64,000 bases of DNA from positions 1,674,001-1,738,000 of the forward strand of contig NZ_JACIBV010000001.1 of the NCBI RefSeq assembly GCF_014195505.1, given 5' to 3'. Within the stretch, counting starts at the first letter, position 1. Every line of letters starts with the position of its first letter. The translations under genes and the position numbers were made by a program. Source of the DNA: Nonomuraea dietziae. GTDB taxonomy: Bacteria > Actinomycetota > Actinomycetes > Streptosporangiales > Streptosporangiaceae. Positions 33,688 through 42,192 of this stretch are shown piece by piece. The notes under the pieces are model-generated. The model searched no databases, had not been told where the DNA came from, and was given only the letters and a program-made list of their open reading frames with translations.

Positions 33688-34428
33688 ATGACCCAAGAAC
33701 GCATTTCCGCCGAGATCGCCGACCTGCACGAGGCGTACCTGAAGGAGGGGGTCGAGCGGCACCATGCCGCCCGCGACTTCGCCCCCTACCGCAGCAGCGC
33801 CCTGCGTCACCCGCACCAGCCGCTCGTGGTGGTGGACGACCCCGAGGCCGCCGAGCTGACCGGCCCGGTCTTCGGCGTCACGGACGTGACCGCCCTCGAC
33901 GCCGACCTCACCCGTCAGCATCAGGGTCAGCCGCTCGGCGAGCGCATCACGGTGACCGGAAGGGTCCTCGACAGGGCGGGGCGCCCCGTACGCGGCCAGC
34001 TGGTCGAGGTGTGGCAGGCCAACGCCTCGGGACGCTATCTCCACCAGCGCGACGACCATCCGGCGCCGCTCGACCCCAATTTCACCGGCGTCGGCCGCTG
34101 CCTGACCGACGACGAGGGCCGCTACGCGTTCACGACGGTTAGGCCCGGCGCCTACCCGTGGCGCAACCACCGCAACGCCTGGCGGCCCGCGCACATCCAC
34201 TTCTCGCTGTTCGGCACGGCCTTCGCGCAGCGGTTGATCACGCAGATGTACTTTCCCGGCGATCCGCTGTTCCCCTACGACCCGATCTTCAACTCCGTCC
34301 TGGACGAGCGGGCCAGGCAGCGGATGATCGCGGCCTACGACCACGACCTGTCGGTTCCCGAGTGGTCGCTCGGCTACCGGTGGGACATCGTGCTGGACGG
34401 CCCCTCCGCGACCTGGATGGAATCATGA
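33688..34428 (+). CDS. pcaH: Protocatechuate 3,4-dioxygenase beta subunit
   Basis: 246 residues. N-terminal region with YRSSALRHPHQPLVVVDDPE; the intradiol dioxygenase core has VEVWQANASGRYLHQRDDHP and the Fe(III) ligands Tyr and His near YPWRNHRNAWRPAHIHFSLFG. It carries the catalytic non-haem iron and opens protocatechuate between the hydroxyls to give 3-carboxy-cis,cis-muconate. Overlaps pcaG by four bases. Confidence 0.95.
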   Translation: MTQERISAEIADLHEAYLKEGVERHHAARDFAPYRSSALRHPHQPLVVVDDPEAAELTGPVFGVTDVTALDADLTRQHQGQPLGERITVTGRVLDRAGRPVRGQLVEVWQANASGRYLHQRDDHPAPLDPNFTGVGRCLTDDEGRYAFTTVRPGAYPWRNHRNAWRPAHIHFSLFGTAFAQRLITQMYFPGDPLFPYDPIFNSVLDERARQRMIAAYDHDLSVPEWSLGYRWDIVLDGPSATWMES

Positions 34429-34961
34429 TCAAACCCACTCCTTCGCAGACCGTCGGCCCGTTCTACGGCTACGCGCTGCCGTTCGCGGGCGGCGGCGACC
34501 TGGCCCACGGCGGCATCGTGCTCCACGGCAGGGTCTACGACGGAGCGGGCGAGCCCGTCCCCGACGCGCTGCTGGAGTTCTGGCAGTCCGACCCCGACGG
34601 CGGGCTGCGCGGCGCGCCCGGCTCGCTGCGGCGTGATCCGGTGACGGGGGCGATCATCGGCAGGCACGGCCTCGACTTCACCGGCTTCGGCAGGGTCGCC
34701 ACCGACGCCGACGGGCGCTGGATGCTGCGCACGCTGATGCCTGGACTGCCCTACATCTCGGTCTGTGTCTTCGCGCGCGGCCTGGGCCACCACCTCTACA
34801 CTCGCGCCTATCTGCGTGACGAGCCCGGCGACCGGCTGCTGGCCGCCCTCGAGCCCGGCCGCAGGGCGACGCTGATGGCGGCCGAGGAACGGGAGGGTGT
34901 GTACGTGTTCGACGTGCGCCTGCAGGGTGAGCAGGAGACGGTCTTCCTTGACTTCGGCTGA
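34425..34961 (+). CDS. pcaG: Protocatechuate 3,4-dioxygenase alpha subunit
   Basis: 178 residues. KPTPSQTVGPFYGYALPF at the start and LLEFWQSDPDGG, FTGFGRVATDADGRWMLRTL mark the alpha subunit, which lacks the iron ligands and pairs with PcaH in the (alpha-beta-Fe) holoenzyme. ATG at 34425 in the ATGA overlap with pcaH. Its last 14 bases overlap the next gene if that starts at TTG 34948. Confidence 0.95.
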   Translation: MIKPTPSQTVGPFYGYALPFAGGGDLAHGGIVLHGRVYDGAGEPVPDALLEFWQSDPDGGLRGAPGSLRRDPVTGAIIGRHGLDFTGFGRVATDADGRWMLRTLMPGLPYISVCVFARGLGHHLYTRAYLRDEPGDRLLAALEPGRRATLMAAEEREGVYVFDVRLQGEQETVFLDFG

Positions 34962-36474
34962 TCTCGGGCTGCTGTCGGCGGGCCACGCGGGCTCGGCGGT
35001 GGCGGCCGCGACCAGCGACGAGGCCTTCCTCCAGGCGCTGCTCGACGCTGAGGCGGCGCTCACCAGGGCGTGGGCGTCGCTCGCCGGAGGCGGCTTCCAC
35101 GTCCCTGAGCAGGCGGGGCTCTGGGTGACCGAGGCCGCCCGTGCGGAGCGTTTCGACCTGCCCTCGCTGGTTCTGCGCGCCCGCGAGGGCGGCAACCCGG
35201 TGATCCCCCTGGTCGCCGACCTGACCGCCGCGGTCGGCGACAGGGCGGCGCCGTACGTGCATCTCGGCGCGACCAGCCAGGACATCATGGACACCGCGCT
35301 GATGCTCGTCGCCCACCGCGCGCTCGGCGCCGTCCTGTCCGACCTGGCCCGTACGGCGGGCGCGCTCGCCGTCCTGGCCGCCGAGCACCGCGACACGCCG
35401 ATGCCGGGGCGGACGCTGACCCAGCACGCCGTCCCGACCACGTTCGGGCTCAAGGCGGCGGGGTGGCGGGCGCTGGCCCTGGACGCCCACGACCGGCTGC
35501 TGGCCGTACGACGCTCCCTCCCCGCCCAGCTCGGCGGCGCGGCCGGCACCATGGCCGCCTTCTCCGCCATCTCGCAAGCCCCTGCGACGTCGGCGGTGCC
35601 GCCTGGTTCGCCGGGACCCGCCGTCGTGGAGGTTCCGGAGAGCTCGAAGTCCTCGCAAGGCCCGGGCGGCCCGGGCGGCTCGGAAGGCTCGGCGGGGTCG
35701 GGCAGTTCGGAAGGCTCGGCGGGGTCGGGCGGCTCGGAAGGCTCGGCGGGGTCGGGTGGGGAGCCTGCTGGGGTGGGGCCGTCGCTGGTCGCCGGGTTCG
35801 CTCGCGAGACCGGGTTGGCCGAGCCCGTCCTGCCATGGCACGTGCTGCGCACGCCGGTCGCCGACCTCGGCGGCGCGCTCGCCTTCACCGCGGGCGCCCT
35901 CGGCAAGATGGCCGCCGACGTGCTGGTGCTCTCGCGTACCGAGATCGGCGAGGTGAGCGAGGCGGCGGGGGGCGGCTCGTCGGCCATGCCGCACAAGAGC
36001 AACCCGGTGCGCGCCACCTGGATCGCCGCCGCCGTGCGCAGGGCCCCCGCGCTGGCCGCCGTCCTCTACGGCTCGCTGGCCGCCGAGGACGAGCGTCCCT
36101 CGGGGGCGTGGCATGCCGAGTGGCAGACCCTGCGTGACCTGCTGCGCCTGGTCGGCGGCGCGGCGAGGGACGCCGCCGACCTGGTGGAGGGGCTGCGGGT
36201 CGATCGGGAGCGGATGCGCGCGAACCTCGACCTGACGGGCGGCCTCATCGTCTCTGAACGTCTCGCCGCCGCGCTGACCCCTGTGCTCGGCAAGGAACGC
36301 GCCAGGGCCCTGCTCGCCGGGGCATCCCCCGGTCAGGGGCTCAGGGAGGCGCTCGAGCAGGCGGTGGGCGACCGGCTCGCCCTGGACGACCTGCTCGACC
36401 CGACTCACTACCTCGGCTCGGCGCCCGCCCTCGTCGATCGAGCCCTGCGCCGCACCCCAGGACAGACCCCGTGA
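34948..36474 (+). CDS. pcaB: 3-carboxy-cis,cis-muconate cycloisomerase with a repeat-derived insert
   Basis: About 508 residues from TTG 34948, against roughly 450 in the family. Fumarase/aspartase superfamily: YVHLGATSQDIMDTA, the second region TLTQHAVPTTFGLKAA, and the signature GGGSSAMPHKSNPV. Converts 3-carboxymuconate to 4-carboxymuconolactone. Residues about 206-275 are a Gly/Ser/Pro/Glu-rich low-complexity insert including GGSEGSAGS repeats, placed between LGGAAGTMAAF and SLVAGFARETGL, where homologues have a short loop. The insert is in frame and all core motifs remain, so activity is likely retained. Confidence 0.93.
   Translation: MTSADLGLLSAGHAGSAVAAATSDEAFLQALLDAEAALTRAWASLAGGGFHVPEQAGLWVTEAARAERFDLPSLVLRAREGGNPVIPLVADLTAAVGDRAAPYVHLGATSQDIMDTALMLVAHRALGAVLSDLARTAGALAVLAAEHRDTPMPGRTLTQHAVPTTFGLKAAGWRALALDAHDRLLAVRRSLPAQLGGAAGTMAAFSAISQAPATSAVPPGSPGPAVVEVPESSKSSQGPGGPGGSEGSAGSGSSEGSAGSGGSEGSAGSGGEPAGVGPSLVAGFARETGLAEPVLPWHVLRTPVADLGGALAFTAGALGKMAADVLVLSRTEIGEVSEAAGGGSSAMPHKSNPVRATWIAAAVRRAPALAAVLYGSLAAEDERPSGAWHAEWQTLRDLLRLVGGAARDAADLVEGLRVDRERMRANLDLTGGLIVSERLAAALTPVLGKERARALLAGASPGQGLREALEQAVGDRLALDDLLDPTHYLGSAPALVDRALRRTPGQTP
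35676..35756 (+). repeat. Three tandem 27-bp repeats inside pcaB
   Basis: A 27-bp unit (CGG C/A G/T T CGGAAGGCTC..., encoding nine residues GSEGSAGSG) occurs three times in direct succession and in frame, inside the low-complexity insert of PcaB. Confidence 0.85.
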
Positions 36475-36571
36475 CCCGCCCCGCCACCACGCCTCGCCGT
36501 ACCCGAGAGAAGTCTGTGAGCCGCCGTGCCGTCGGCGGGACCGTGAGCCGCCGCACCCTCGGGGAGAGCGC

Positions 36572-37669
36572 GTGAGTCTGCCGCATCATCGTCTGGACGG
36601 CGGGGAGGGCGGTGTCCCGCTGATCCTCGGGCCCTCGCTCGGCACCTCGCTGCGCGTATGGGAGCCGCAGATGGGGGCGCTCGCGCTGCGTCACCGCGTG
36701 CTCCGCTTCGACCTGCCCGGGCACGGCGGGTCGGAGCCAGGCGAGGTGGCGACCGTCGGCGGCCTGGCCGAGCTGGTGCTGCGCCTGGCCGACGCCCAGG
36801 GATGGGACGACTTCCACTACGCGGGCATCTCGCTCGGCGGCGCGATCGGCGCGCACCTCGCGCTCCATCACCCTTCGCGGGTGAGGTCGCTGGCCATGGT
36901 GTGCTCGTCCGCGCGTTTCGGCGAAGGGCAGCCCTGGCTGGAGCGGGCCGCGCTGGTGCGCGACAAGGGCACCGCCCCGCTGCTGGAGGGCGCGCGGTCG
37001 CGATGGTTCGCGGGCGAGCCCTCCCCCGCCCTCCTCGACGACCTCGCGACCACCGATCCCCTGTCGTACGCGGCCTGCTGCGAGGCGCTCGCCCGCTACG
37101 ACCTGCGCGCCGACCTCGGTGAGATCCTTCAGCCCGTCCTGGTCGTCGCGGGCCGCGACGACCCCGCCACCCCACCCTCCCATGGCAGGGAGCTGGCCGA
37201 CGGGCTGCCCGACGCCACGCTCATGGAGATCCCCTCGGCGGCCCACCTGGCCAACGTGGACAGGCCCGCGGCCGTCACGGCCGCCCTCGAGGCGCACCTG
37301 CGCGCGCCTGTCACCGGCATGAGCGTACGGCGGGACGTCCTCGGCGACGCCCACGTCGACAGGGCGATCGCGGCGACCACGCCGTTCACCCGCGACTTCC
37401 AGGACCTCATCACCCGCTACGCGTGGGGCGAGATCTGGACCAGGCCAGGGCTCGACCGCCGCACCCGCAGCTGCATCACCCTCACCGCCCTGGTCGCGCA
37501 CGGTCACCTCGACGAGCTGGCCATGCACGTGCGGGGCGCGCTGCGCAACGGGCTCACCCCCGACGAGATCGGCGAGGTGCTGCTCCAGACGGCCGTCTAC
37601 TGCGGCGTGCCGGCCGCCAACTCCGCCTTCGCGGTCGCCCAGCGGGTGCTGAGGGAAGAGGGGCGCTGA
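36572..37669 (+). CDS. pcaL: Fused 3-oxoadipate enol-lactonase / 4-carboxymuconolactone decarboxylase
   Basis: 365 residues. N-terminal PcaD half (1-245): alpha/beta hydrolase with LGPSLGTSLRVWEPQM, nucleophile Ser87 in GISLGG, VVAGRDDPATPP and the His in IPSAAHLANVD. C-terminal PcaC half: RRDVLGDAHVDRAIA, WGEIWTRPGLDRRTRSCITL, VYCGVPAANSAFAVA. It catalyses decarboxylation of 4-carboxymuconolactone and hydrolysis of the enol-lactone to beta-ketoadipate. The fused pcaL is typical of actinobacteria. 97 bp after pcaB, with a duplicated GTGAGCCGCCG between them. Confidence 0.95.
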   Translation: MSLPHHRLDGGEGGVPLILGPSLGTSLRVWEPQMGALALRHRVLRFDLPGHGGSEPGEVATVGGLAELVLRLADAQGWDDFHYAGISLGGAIGAHLALHHPSRVRSLAMVCSSARFGEGQPWLERAALVRDKGTAPLLEGARSRWFAGEPSPALLDDLATTDPLSYAACCEALARYDLRADLGEILQPVLVVAGRDDPATPPSHGRELADGLPDATLMEIPSAAHLANVDRPAAVTAALEAHLRAPVTGMSVRRDVLGDAHVDRAIAATTPFTRDFQDLITRYAWGEIWTRPGLDRRTRSCITLTALVAHGHLDELAMHVRGALRNGLTPDEIGEVLLQTAVYCGVPAANSAFAVAQRVLREEGR

Positions 37670-37670
37670 C

Positions 37671-37692
37671 CCGCCCGTCTCCACGCGGGCGG
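37671..37692 (+). terminator. Hairpin after pcaL
   Basis: CCGCCCG (37671-37677) pairs with CGGGCGG (37686-37692) across 8 nt, 2 bp after the pcaL stop. Modest stem; plausible operon terminator. Confidence 0.4.
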
Positions 37693-37793
37693 CCACTGAC
37701 CCGCCCAGCCGCCGCCCGGGCGTCCCGCCAAGGCGGTCGGTGCAGCACCGCCACCTCATGACGCCGCACATGGAGACTCACACACAATCCGAC

Positions 37794-37805
37794 TTTAGCG
37801 CTTAA
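37794..37805. promoter_or_regulatory. LacI-type operator candidate, copy 1
   Basis: TTTAGCGCTTAA, a near-palindrome with the LacI-like central GCGC; it runs into the perfect 8-bp palindrome GCTTAAGC. It matches the element at 45574-45585 in TTNNGCGCTTAA. It lies 20 bp upstream of the predicted promoter of the secreted hydrolase gene. The LacI gene of the same locus is the natural candidate. Confidence 0.55.
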
Positions 37806-37825
37806 GCAATTTAGCGAACAAGTCG

Positions 37826-37854
37826 TTGACATCTCGTGAATGTTTCGTCATCGT
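37826..37854 (+). promoter_or_regulatory. Promoter for the secreted GH50-like hydrolase gene
   Basis: TTGACA (37826-37831), 17-bp spacer, CATCGT (37849-37854). Perfect -35 and acceptable -10. About 145 bp of leader precede the chosen start codon; nothing else is seen in the 37693-38000 stretch. Confidence 0.5.
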
Positions 37855-38000
37855 GACGTCTGCAAGAAGCAGGCCACCCAGGTGTACGCACCGGCGACTA
37901 GCGCGGATGAGCAGCGGGAACAGAGAAACACTCGGGGGAGGTCCTGCCATTTTCCGATGAAGCCCCGATGCGGAGCCACAGCACTGAAGGGTTTCAGCTC

Positions 38001-40898
38001 GTGTTATCCAGGCTTCTGACCGCACTTCTCGTGCTCGTCGTCCCGCTGCTGGTCTCCCTGCCCGCGCGGGCCCAGCCCCAGCCCGCTCTGACCACCGGCG
38101 CCTACGCCTACGACCAGGCGCCCGACTCCGGCGCGGGCCCCGACCTCAACCAGAGCGGGCTGCTGGCCTTCGGCCATGGCGCGCTGGCCGACGCGTCGGT
38201 CACCACCAGGGCCCAGTGGGCCGGCGACGGCTCGGCCAGGTACAAAGAGGTCTCCATCGTCATCGACCTGCTGAGAGACCACCCGCTCGAACAGATCACG
38301 ATCGTCAGCAACGCCCCCAACCGCTACTTCGGCATCGCCGCCGTGTCCGTCCGCACCCGCGCCGAGGCCGACGACGACTACACCTCGATCAAAGCCCAGC
38401 CCTGGTACGGCACCGCCAGCCCGCTGCCCGCGGGCGTGCCGCTGAACAACACCCTCACCGTGGACCTGGGAAACCGTACCGCCCGCCTGGTCATCGTCAC
38501 GATCACGCGCCTGCACGAGTACCAGCACATGGCGCTGAACGAGATCTCCGTCCACCCGGGCACCGGCGAGCCGGGGGCCTCCCCCGCGCCGCCGTTCTCG
38601 GCGGACGCGCTGCGCACGGAGATCACCAAGCCCGTCAGGCAGATCCCGCGCCCGGGGATGGTGGACGCCGGCAACTACTACGCCGAGGTCACCCCGCACG
38701 ACGGCGTGCCGGACAACGGCGGAGGGGTCGTGCCGTTCAGCCACGGCGAGCTGTTCGACCGCGACCTGGCCCGCTACGTGGGATGGCGAGGCAGCGCCAG
38801 TGCGCCCAAGACGGTGTCGGTGGTCTTCGACCTGCTGGCCGACCACCCGCTGGACACGATCAAGATCTTCAGCAAGGCGCCGAACCAGTTCTGGGGCTTC
38901 GACGAGATCACCGTCACCTACCGGGCCGAGGCGGAGACCACCTATCGGATCGCCACCCGCGGGGTACGGGCCCGCACCGAGCTCGACTACCGGCTCGAGA
39001 TCCCGATGACCGGCAGGTCGGCCCGCTTCCTTCGGATCCAGCTCAGCAGAGGCAACCAGTACCTGCACATCCCGCTCTCGGAGATCGAGCTGACCAGGGG
39101 CAGCGGACAGACGGGCCCGAACCCCGCGCCGCCGCTGGACGCCGACGGACTGCGGCACGAGCTGAGCCGCCACACCAAGCTGGCCGACCAGTACGGCCAG
39201 TACCTGTACGAGGACTGGCCGGGCAAGGTGACCTCCGACGCCCGGCTGAGCGAAGACCGCGAGCAGGAGTGGGAGCGGCTGGAGGAGGTGTCCCTGGACC
39301 GGGCCGTCCACGACCGGTACGGAGGCGTCAAGGCGCTGGGCAAGCAGCCCGCCGAAGGGTTCTTCCGGCTCAGGAAGATCGAGGGGAAGTGGTGGTTCGT
39401 CACCCCCGACGGCTACCCGTTCCTGCTCAAGGGCGTCGACTCGGTCTCCCACGACGAGTGGGGGTACGGCACGCTGTACAAGGAGCCGGGCGGCGGCCCG
39501 CGTGAGGTGTTCGAGTCGCTGCCCGACCCCGTGCGCTACAGGCAGGCCTACGCCACGACCGAGCGCGGCGACGTGGTGAGCTTCGTCAAGGCCAACCTCA
39601 TGCGCAAGTACGGGCGAGGCTGGGAGCGCGAGTGGCGGAAGGTCACCACCCGGCGGCTGGTCGACTGGGGGTTCAACGGGCTGAGCAAGTGGGCCCGCGA
39701 TCCGGGGCTGCGCCTGCCGTACATCGACCAGGTTCCCGCCCCCGCCGATGTGATCAAGGTGTTGTGGGCGATCGACCCGTTCGACCCCGAGTTCGCCGCC
39801 AAACTCGACCGGCACATCGCCGCCCGCGGCCTGGCAGCGCGGAGCACCGATCCCTGGCTGATCGGCTACTTCTTCGACAACGAGCGGGGCTGGAACGCCG
39901 ACGTGGTCAAGGAGATCCTGCTGAAGGACGCCACGCTCCCGGCCAAGCGTGCCTTCGCGACCTACATGGCCGGCGCCTACGGGCAGGACCTGGCGCGGGT
40001 CAACGCGGTCCTCGGCGTGACCGCCGACTCCTTCGAGGCGCTGGCGGCGACCCCGATCGACGTCGCCAAGCTGCCCGCGCAGGACATGAAGGGGTTCATC
40101 CGCCTGGCGTCCAAGACCTACTACACCGCTGTGCGCACCGCCATCAGGAAGCAGGATCCCCATCACCTGTTCCTGGGCTCCGCGCTGGTTCCCACCTGGC
40201 GGACCAGCCTCGACTGGAACATCGGCGGCATCGACCAGTTGGACGCGGTGTCACTGGACGTCTACAGCGACAGCGCCGCTTACCTGTCCGAATACGAGGC
40301 GCTCGACAAGCCGGTGCTCAACCTCGAGTACTCCTTCAGCACCACCGAGCGCGGCCTGCGGGCGATCAACGCCTCCACCCGCTCAGCGACGATCGCCGAG
40401 CGCGGCGCCAAGTACCGCTCCTTCGTCGAGGCGCAGGCAGCCAGCCCGGTCTTCGTCGGCTCAGGCTGGTTCGTCTACTACGACCAGGCCGTCACCGGAC
40501 GGCCCGGCGACGGCGAGAGCTTCAACTTCGGCCTGCTCAACCAGCAGGACCAGCCCTACACCGAGATGACCGACGTCATGCGGGACGCCAACCTCACGCT
40601 GGAACTGGTGCACCTGCACGGCACCCGTGAGCTCACCGCCCCGATGGTCGCCGGCTCCATCACCCGGCTCGGGCCGGTGACCGGCGGGCACGAGCCCGCG
40701 CTGACCCTGCCGCGGCTGCCGCGGGCGTTCACCCTGGAGATCGCCTCCTCCAGCAGGCCCGACATCGTCGCACCGGACGGGACGGTCCGGCTTCCCTCCC
40801 GCGCCACCACCGTCACCCTCGTCCTCAAGGTCAGCGGCACGAGCGGCGGCGGCACGGCCACGACCGCGCCGCTGCGGGTGAAGGTGCCGCGACGGTAG
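38001..40898 (+). CDS. Secreted GH50/agarase-like glycoside hydrolase with two N-terminal beta-sandwich modules
   Basis: About 965 residues. GTG at 38001 (GAAGGG 9 bases upstream) gives a compact signal peptide LSRLLTALLVLVVPLLVSLPARA; ATG at 37968 is the alternative. Residues about 30-190 and 205-375 are two copies of an unannotated discoidin-like module (FDLLADHPLDTIKIFSKAPN against IDLLRDHPLEQITIVSNAPN). From 391 a clan GH-A-type barrel: WWFVTPDGYPFLLKGVDSV, NLMRKYG, YFFDNERGW with putative acid/base Glu628, and NLEYSFS with putative nucleophile Glu776. Ends in a beta-domain. The catalytic part is paralogous to the gene at 49858. GH50-like is my reading; substrate unknown. Confidence 0.85.
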   Translation: MLSRLLTALLVLVVPLLVSLPARAQPQPALTTGAYAYDQAPDSGAGPDLNQSGLLAFGHGALADASVTTRAQWAGDGSARYKEVSIVIDLLRDHPLEQITIVSNAPNRYFGIAAVSVRTRAEADDDYTSIKAQPWYGTASPLPAGVPLNNTLTVDLGNRTARLVIVTITRLHEYQHMALNEISVHPGTGEPGASPAPPFSADALRTEITKPVRQIPRPGMVDAGNYYAEVTPHDGVPDNGGGVVPFSHGELFDRDLARYVGWRGSASAPKTVSVVFDLLADHPLDTIKIFSKAPNQFWGFDEITVTYRAEAETTYRIATRGVRARTELDYRLEIPMTGRSARFLRIQLSRGNQYLHIPLSEIELTRGSGQTGPNPAPPLDADGLRHELSRHTKLADQYGQYLYEDWPGKVTSDARLSEDREQEWERLEEVSLDRAVHDRYGGVKALGKQPAEGFFRLRKIEGKWWFVTPDGYPFLLKGVDSVSHDEWGYGTLYKEPGGGPREVFESLPDPVRYRQAYATTERGDVVSFVKANLMRKYGRGWEREWRKVTTRRLVDWGFNGLSKWARDPGLRLPYIDQVPAPADVIKVLWAIDPFDPEFAAKLDRHIAARGLAARSTDPWLIGYFFDNERGWNADVVKEILLKDATLPAKRAFATYMAGAYGQDLARVNAVLGVTADSFEALAATPIDVAKLPAQDMKGFIRLASKTYYTAVRTAIRKQDPHHLFLGSALVPTWRTSLDWNIGGIDQLDAVSLDVYSDSAAYLSEYEALDKPVLNLEYSFSTTERGLRAINASTRSATIAERGAKYRSFVEAQAASPVFVGSGWFVYYDQAVTGRPGDGESFNFGLLNQQDQPYTEMTDVMRDANLTLELVHLHGTRELTAPMVAGSITRLGPVTGGHEPALTLPRLPRAFTLEIASSSRPDIVAPDGTVRLPSRATTVTLVLKVSGTSGGGTATTAPLRVKVPRR

Positions 40899-40941
40899 GG
40901 CTCGGCCCGCGGTCACAACGAACCTGAAAGGAGCGGGAGCG

Positions 40942-40976
40942 GGACAGGGCGGCGCCGATCCGGCGCCGCCCTGTCC
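40942..40976. terminator. Very strong bidirectional terminator hairpin
   Basis: Perfect 16-bp arms (40942-40957 and 40961-40976) with an ATC loop, between the convergent hydrolase and lacI genes. The right arm merges with a tandem repeat array. Confidence 0.8.
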
Positions 40977-41113
40977 TTCAGCGGTTCTGTCCTTCGGCGG
41001 TTCTGTCCTTCGGCGGTTCTGTCCTCAGCCGCCCTGTCCTTCAGCGGTTCTGTCCTTCGGCGGTTCTGCCCTCAGCCGCCCTGTCCTCCAGCGGTCCTGT
41101 CCTCAGCGGTCCT
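40972..41113. repeat. Array of about nine 15/16-bp tandem repeats
   Basis: Units of the form GTCCTTCAGCGGTTCT or GTCCTCAGCCGCCCT follow one another from the terminator into the last codons of the lacI gene. Units vary by single bases and by one base in length. No spacers, so not CRISPR. It extends the 3' end of the LacI transcript. Confidence 0.85.
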
Positions 41114-42125
41114 GAGCCAGCGGGCCCGTGCTGCCCCGTGGGGCGAGCTGGGCCGGTTCGGTCTCCAGGTCGGAGACCGTCTCCCCTCCGATGAGCGACA
41201 GCAGCAGGCGGGCCGCGGCCGTGCCGAGGGCGGGCACGTCGCGCCGCATCGCGGTCAGGGCCGGCCGTACCACCTGCGCCAGCTGCGAGTCGTCCCACGC
41301 GACCAGGGACAGGTCGTCGGGCACGCGCAGGCGCATCTCCTGCGCCACCGACAGGCCGGCCACCGCCATGATGTCGTTGTCGTAGACGATCGCGGTCGGC
41401 CGCGTGGGGGAGCTGATCAGGCGCCGGGTGGCGCGCGCTCCCTCCTCGCCGGTGTAGTCGGTGTGCAGGGTGGCGCATTCCTCCAGGCCCAGCCTGGCGC
41501 AGGCCTCGGCGAAGGCCTCGTCCCTCACCTTGGTGTGCACGAGGTGGGGAAGGCCTGCCACGCGGGCGATCCTGCGATGGCCCAGCGCGGCGAGGTACTG
41601 CACCGTCTCGTGCACAGGCGCGCTCTCGTCCGAGCGCACGGACACCAGCGAGCCGCTGCCCGGCAGCCCGCCGATCACCACGGCGGGCATGCCGAGCGCC
41701 TCGAGCACCGGGGTGCGGCGGTCGGCGACGTGCACCTCCACCACGATGGCGCCGTCGATGCGGCCCTCCGCCCACCAGCGGCGGTAGACCTCGATCTCGG
41801 CGTCCTGGTCGTCGGCCATCTGCACCATCAGCGCGTAGGACTGGGGCTTCAGCGCTGTCTCGATCCCGCTGAACAGCTCCATGAAGAACGGCTCGGCGCC
41901 GAGGACGCTCGGCGGTCTGGACAGCACCAGGCCGATGGCGCCGGAGTGGGCGCCGGTGAGGGCGCGGGCCGCGGCGCTGGGCCGCCAGCCCAGTTCGTCG
42001 GCGACCTTCAGCACCCGTGCTCGTGTCGCCTCCGACACGCCGGGGCGGCCGTTGAGGGCGTAGGACACCGCGCCCTGGGAGACCCCCACCCGCTGGGCGA
42101 TGTCGGCGATGGTCGGCCGCTTCAC
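41103..42125 (-). CDS. LacI family transcriptional regulator
   Basis: 340 residues. Helix-turn-helix RPTIADIAQRVGVSQGAVSY with hinge RPSAAARALTG, then a periplasmic-binding-like sugar domain (DGAIVVEVHVADRRTPVLEA, TAIVYDNDIMAVAGLSVAQE). It most likely represses the surrounding polysaccharide locus until a sugar from the degraded polymer binds. 67 bp upstream of... the importer genes transcribed in the same direction lie before it (ending 42193), so it may be the last gene of that operon. Operator candidates are at 37794 and 45574. Confidence 0.92.
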   Translation of the reverse strand: MKRPTIADIAQRVGVSQGAVSYALNGRPGVSEATRARVLKVADELGWRPSAAARALTGAHSGAIGLVLSRPPSVLGAEPFFMELFSGIETALKPQSYALMVQMADDQDAEIEVYRRWWAEGRIDGAIVVEVHVADRRTPVLEALGMPAVVIGGLPGSGSLVSVRSDESAPVHETVQYLAALGHRRIARVAGLPHLVHTKVRDEAFAEACARLGLEECATLHTDYTGEEGARATRRLISSPTRPTAIVYDNDIMAVAGLSVAQEMRLRVPDDLSLVAWDDSQLAQVVRPALTAMRRDVPALGTAAARLLLSLIGGETVSDLETEPAQLAPRGSTGPLAQDR

Positions 42126-42192
42126 GCTCGCACCTTACCCGCTGGTACGGCGGGCCTGGCGCCGGCCCGCCGTACGGGAGCGATCACTCCGG

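Noticed and set aside
38004..40166. 720-codon open frame antisense to the secreted hydrolase
   Set aside because: A frame kept open by GC-rich codon bias of the sense gene; Val/Gly/Arg/His-rich composition, no domain and no ribosome-binding site.
40972..41113. Possible CRISPR array
   Set aside because: Units are 15-16 bp and directly abutting, without unique spacers, and no cas genes are near. It is a simple tandem repeat.
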